Below are positions 60,904 to 64,000 of a stretch of DNA of 64,000 bases, in pieces. The DNA is from Regnicoccus_A sp014224355. Lineage in GTDB: Bacteria; Cyanobacteriota; Cyanobacteriia; PCC-6307; Cyanobiaceae. Every line of letters starts with the position of its first letter. Within the stretch, counting starts at the first letter, position 1. Location of the stretch: NCBI RefSeq assembly GCF_050920705.1, contig NZ_CP154799.1, positions 1,054,001 to 1,118,000 on the forward strand, read 5' to 3'. A program made the position numbers and the translations under genes. Under the pieces are notes generated by a model. It was not told the DNA's origin. It searched no databases and was given only the letters and a program-made list of their open reading frames with translations.

Positions 60904-62244
60904 ATGATGGGCGATTCCGGTCGCTTCAACAACCTCCATCCCGGCCTCAGTCACGATGAGGCATTGCGCATTCTTGCCTTGCCGGTGGAGCAGCTTGAGT
61001 CAAGCAGCGATCGCTACATGGCGGCAGCCCACATGATCAATTTTCCCGGTCAGCGTTCCGAGCAGGCACTACTGAGCCTACTTGATGACAACGACGACAG
61101 CCAACCCACTCGACTGGCCAGGCGTAAGGCGGTGGAGGTGCTGGCGCGCCTTGGCTGTAAGGATGCCCTCACCAGCATTGGCAGATGTCTCCTGAGTGAG
61201 GATCACTATCTGGTAGAAAATGCAGCGTGGGCCCTGCAACAATTGGGTTGCCAGGATCCACGCATCCTGAGCCAGATGATCATGTTGTTGGCAGATGCCG
61301 GGCAGAACCGGCGCATACTGGCTCAGAGTCTGGCCGGCTTAGGGGTGATGGAGGCCCTTCCGGCGATCGAACTCCTTCAGGATGATGAAGTACCAGGAGT
61401 GCGTGGGGCTGCTCTGGCGGCAGTCGCCACCCTCTCGGGAAGCCATGAGAGAGTCAGTGAGCTGGCAGAGCACTTGTTTCTTGCCAACCAGATGGATCGA
61501 CAGTCGGCGATCCAGGATGTCATCAATTCCAGGGCCGCAGAGCTGCTTCCCCAGGTTCTGCAGGCGCCAGTCTCCTCAGTCTTTCGGCTTCGAGCCCTTC
61601 GGCTGCTTTGGCCGGAAGCTGAGCCACTTCATCAGGGCCTGTCACTTCTGGAAACGCTGGATAGGCTGCTCTTGGATCAGCCGGAAGGTGTCCAGGTTGT
61701 TCATCACTATGACGAAGTACCAGAGATATCCTTTCTGATCAATGAGTTGTTTGGTACCGACTTCAGTCGTTGCTATCTTGCTCTTCAAGCCATGAGCACT
61801 CATCCTGGGGCGTCACTCTGGCCTCTCCTAGAGCAGCGTTGGCTGGAGGAAGCTCATAACGATTATGGAGCTCACTATTTCTTCCTGCGGCTGTTTGGGC
61901 GGATTGCAAGCTGGGGAGATGCGCAGGATAGAGTGGAGGACCTTTGTGAAAACGCCATTCAAAATCGCAGGCCACAATTTGTGAAGTCCCGTCCTGCCGC
62001 TATTCTCTCATTGTTGCGTTTAAATCCTGAACGTCTGTCATCACGTCTGCCAGATTTGATGGATGCGCAGGAGGAAGCCAGTTGGGAGTGTAGATATGCT
62101 GCCTTGATGGCTATACAGGAATTAGTCTTGCAGGGATCCGTCAATGGCGTTTCCGGCTTAGCGGAGATGATCCTGAGTCCTGATCCTGATCTCTACGTAG
62201 AAAGCAAAAGAAAGCAAGTCCGTGCGCTACTGGCTGATCTCTGA
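60904..62244 (+). CDS. cpeY: Phycoerythrobilin lyase CpeY
   Basis: 446 residues from the ATG at 60904 (a GTG at 60898 is possible). The N-terminal FNNLHPGLSHDEALRILALP, SSDRYMAAAHMINFPGQRSE and ARRKAVEVLARLGCKDALTS are CpeY-like, followed by further HEAT repeats. CpeY with CpeZ attaches phycoerythrobilin to Cys82 of CpeA. The gene is lower in GC than the housekeeping part. The 3' end overlaps cpeR by 18 nt. Confidence 0.85.
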   Translation: MMGDSGRFNNLHPGLSHDEALRILALPVEQLESSSDRYMAAAHMINFPGQRSEQALLSLLDDNDDSQPTRLARRKAVEVLARLGCKDALTSIGRCLLSEDHYLVENAAWALQQLGCQDPRILSQMIMLLADAGQNRRILAQSLAGLGVMEALPAIELLQDDEVPGVRGAALAAVATLSGSHERVSELAEHLFLANQMDRQSAIQDVINSRAAELLPQVLQAPVSSVFRLRALRLLWPEAEPLHQGLSLLETLDRLLLDQPEGVQVVHHYDEVPEISFLINELFGTDFSRCYLALQAMSTHPGASLWPLLEQRWLEEAHNDYGAHYFFLRLFGRIASWGDAQDRVEDLCENAIQNRRPQFVKSRPAAILSLLRLNPERLSSRLPDLMDAQEEASWECRYAALMAIQELVLQGSVNGVSGLAEMILSPDPDLYVESKRKQVRALLADL

Positions 62245-62538
62245 ATAGCGGGTTCTGTTGCTTCCATGGTTTGCCCAGTAGCTGACAGTTTCATTGCAAA
62301 TAGGCCGTGGGACTCTCGCAACGGCTCTGAGGATTTTGAAGCTCCGGCGTGGGCCCATAGGCCATTGGCCAACATCCTTGACAGACAGGACCTGTCCACC
62401 AAGTGCTGTCAAGCACGATTCAAATCGATCAATCAAGCTTTGATCAACCGTTTCAAAAATGAAGTCTGTGCCATTGCAGATCAAGTGATGGGAGCGAATC
62501 CAGGATTGAAGTTGCTTTTCTGGGCTGTGACTGCTCAT
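62227..62538 (-). CDS. cpeR: Phycoerythrin operon activator CpeR
   Basis: 103 residues. LQSWIRSHHLICNGTDFIFE, LTALGGQVLSVK, QWPMGPRRSFKILRA and SYWANHGSNRTRYSE match what I recall of CpeR, the activator of cpeBA expression in green light in Fremyella. It is third in cpeS-cpeT-cpeR, as in the known cpeCDESTR operon. No DNA-binding motif is evident. Confidence 0.8.
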   Translation of the reverse strand: MSSHSPEKQLQSWIRSHHLICNGTDFIFETVDQSLIDRFESCLTALGGQVLSVKDVGQWPMGPRRSFKILRAVARVPRPICNETVSYWANHGSNRTRYSEISQ

Positions 62539-63170
62539 GCCGTTTCGATTTGAGCAGCTTGATTGTCTCTCAGCCAGTCAGCGCCGAGATGATCAGCGTA
62601 ACGTTCCAGCCGCTTAAAGCGGAGTGGTCCATGTTCGGAGCCCCAGCGATAGGTATGGGTGGCAGGGTCGAAGCCGAGATCTCTGCTGATCCAATGGTGA
62701 TCATCAAACTCAACTTCACTCACAAGATAGGTCATTTGACCTCCTCGCGGAATAAGGCATTGGCAGCCCGGCTCGACTTCACCGCAGTAACGATCGTTAG
62801 TCGTGGCACGGAATTCCATCGCGCAGCCGGGTCGAGGCAGCAGATCCTTCCGTTCTAACCCATTCAAGAGATCGGGTTTTGAACCACCGCCAGCACAACG
62901 TAAGCCGTTGCGGAGCCCATAATTGAGCATGAGAATATGATCGGCGGATACCACCATGTGATGAATCCCTTGTCGGTATGGCCTCCAAGGATCGTAATCG
63001 TAGCTTTGCTCGGAGTAGAACCAGGGGCCCTGAAAAAGATTCCAAGCAAGGGGCCTAAAAAAAATATTGATGTGGGAAAACTTTGTAGGCTCTGCTTGGG
63101 CCTGTTCATGATTGCTAAATCGGCCTGAGAGAGTCTTTACGAAGTGGACAGCTTGTTTGGCATCCATCAT
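62535..63170 (-). CDS. cpeT: Phycoerythrobilin lyase CpeT
   Basis: 211 residues. CpeT/CpcT blocks: HINIFFRPLAWNLFQGPWFY, SEQSYDYDPWRPYRQGIH, PGCAMEFRA, CLIPRGGQMTYLVSEVEFDD and RDLGFDPATHTYRWGSEHGP. It loads Cys165/167 of CpeB. It is coupled by ATGA overlaps to cpeS before and cpeR after it. Confidence 0.9.
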   Translation of the reverse strand: MMDAKQAVHFVKTLSGRFSNHEQAQAEPTKFSHINIFFRPLAWNLFQGPWFYSEQSYDYDPWRPYRQGIHHMVVSADHILMLNYGLRNGLRCAGGGSKPDLLNGLERKDLLPRPGCAMEFRATTNDRYCGEVEPGCQCLIPRGGQMTYLVSEVEFDDHHWISRDLGFDPATHTYRWGSEHGPLRFKRLERYADHLGADWLRDNQAAQIETA

Positions 63171-63703
63171 TCTGTTGCTATCCGCCTTACCTCAGAAGCA
63201 AAGGATGTTTGCAGCACTCCAGACCCGGCTGATGTACGCAGAACTGAGGAGCGACAGCGGACGTGTTCGGATATAAACCAGATTCGTTCTTCGGCAATGG
63301 ATTGGCCATAAGCAGTGTGGAGGACGAAGGTATCATCGTCAAGAAAGTGATAGGTTGAAGCCGCGCTCTCTGTTTCAGCATAGCCAACGCTACGGACCAG
63401 CTTTCCAGCCCTATCATTTTCAGGGATGGGAATCAGAATGCAGGAGCCCTTGGATTTAGCGGAAGGGTCGTCTGGTTCCCAATCCGATTCTGCCTCCCAT
63501 GACATCTGGAATGGAGAGAAGATAGTGGCGGGGTCTATGGATTCTCGGATTAGGATGTCGCTTACATCTGGATGGTCTGCCGATAACAGTACAATATCGA
63601 TATGACTGAGGACATCTTCAAACTGTCGAAAGGCAAGCGAATGGGCTGAACGCATCGACCGCCACTGGCCTTGCGATCGAGTTAAAAAACGCTCAATGGT
63701 CAT
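63167..63703 (-). CDS. cpeS: Phycoerythrobilin lyase CpeS
   Basis: 178 residues from the ATG at 63703 (MTIERFLTRSQGQWRSMRSA); an ATG at 63724 is also open. GQWRSMRSAHSLAFRQFEDV, MSWEAESDWEP, GSCILIPIPE and ERIWFISEHVRCRSSVL are typical. CpeS attaches bilin to Cys82 of CpeB. First recognised gene of cpeS-cpeT-cpeR. Confidence 0.9.
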   Translation of the reverse strand: MTIERFLTRSQGQWRSMRSAHSLAFRQFEDVLSHIDIVLLSADHPDVSDILIRESIDPATIFSPFQMSWEAESDWEPDDPSAKSKGSCILIPIPENDRAGKLVRSVGYAETESAASTYHFLDDDTFVLHTAYGQSIAEERIWFISEHVRCRSSVLRTSAGSGVLQTSFASEVRRIATE

Positions 63704-63911
63704 GAACAAGGAGACCCGATCCATGACTTGCGGAAGGTTTTGGTCTGCCTGCCTGGACCATGCTCACCAGGCTATGAATCATCATGTCAATGGCAGAACC
63801 TTGGTGAGAGGGTTGTCGCTCTACAGGGGCTGACTGGCGATTCAACTGCTGTTCCATACGAGAAGGTTGAGCGCACCAATGGGGGGAAGGTGGCGTGATT
63901 CGGAGCTGCAT
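63693..63911 (-). CDS. Possible small protein upstream of cpeS
   Basis: 72 residues from the ATG at 63911 (MQLRITPPSPHWCAQPSRME), ending 11 nt inside cpeS. The middle has MMIHSLVSMVQAGR, the rest is Pro/Ser/Gln-rich. No family is recognised. The overlap with cpeS would fit translational coupling, but it may be a chance frame. Confidence 0.3.
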   Translation of the reverse strand: MQLRITPPSPHWCAQPSRMEQQLNRQSAPVERQPSHQGSAIDMMIHSLVSMVQAGRPKPSASHGSGLLVHDH

Positions 63912-64000
63912 GCTCACATGGCACTTGGGCAGAGAGCCACCGCCACCATCTATTTTAACCAGAGACGGGGGTTGTCATTTAATCATTTGTAACAGATACA

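Noticed and set aside
1..64000. CRISPR arrays, phage genes, toxin-antitoxin or defence systems
   Set aside because: I found no regular spaced repeats, integrase, phage structural or defence gene; the only mobile element is the IS5-type unit.

Overview
The window reads as a chromosomal segment of a high-GC picocyanobacterium of the Synechococcus/Cyanobium type that makes phycoerythrin I. Evidence: cyanobacterial markers (ndhN, ldpA, ycf45, psaD, CAAD protein, fused panC-cmk, DUF1815, DUF2839), a ribosomal protein cluster that starts at rplC without rpsJ, and a phycoerythrin gene region.

Layout. 1-6705 (minus): rplC-rplD-rplW-rplB-rpsS-rplV-rpsC-rplP-rpmC-rpsQ-rplN-rplX-rplE-rpsH and the first 13 codons of rplF. 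7121-12693 (plus): ndhN, ldpA, ycf45, tRNA-Gln, a HAD hydrolase and recA with a LexA-type box. 12.7-24.5 kb: mixed housekeeping genes (DUF1815, DUF2839, DinG-like protein, tyrA, crtD, fructosamine kinase, CAAD, JAMM protein, moeB, double-domain cobO, larE, speD, recF). 24.5-35.2 kb: tRNA-Arg, then minus-strand runs trpE-gshA-ppc-GNAT, psaD, and mrp-rodA-histidine kinase. 35.3-46.6 kb: hemF, an amidase-like protein, a CCB assembly factor, RNase D, an LpxB-related protein, tRNA-Cys, an aldo/keto reductase, purM, rlpA and panC-cmk.

46.7-64 kb is the phycobilisome rod region: cpcE-cpcF-low-Mr phosphatase; a decayed gene split by an IS5-family element at a CTGA target; an SDR gene; then ho1-cpcS-pebA-pebB (heme to phycoerythrobilin), cpeBA (phycoerythrin), cpeZ, a CpeF/MpeU-type HEAT lyase, a DUF2656 gene, a CpcD-like peptide, cpeY, and cpeS-cpeT-cpeR. 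Together this is nearly a complete kit to make the bilin, attach it to phycoerythrin and switch the genes on; the large rod linkers are not in the window.

Two things stand out. First, four conserved genes (ldpA, ppc, the lpxB-like gene and a secreted-protein gene) are each broken by exactly one missing base inside a C/G run, which looks more like systematic homopolymer under-calling than four independent mutations. Second, the IS5 element carries a diverged tandem copy of its own right end, and the split gene reads in frame on both sides of the insertion.
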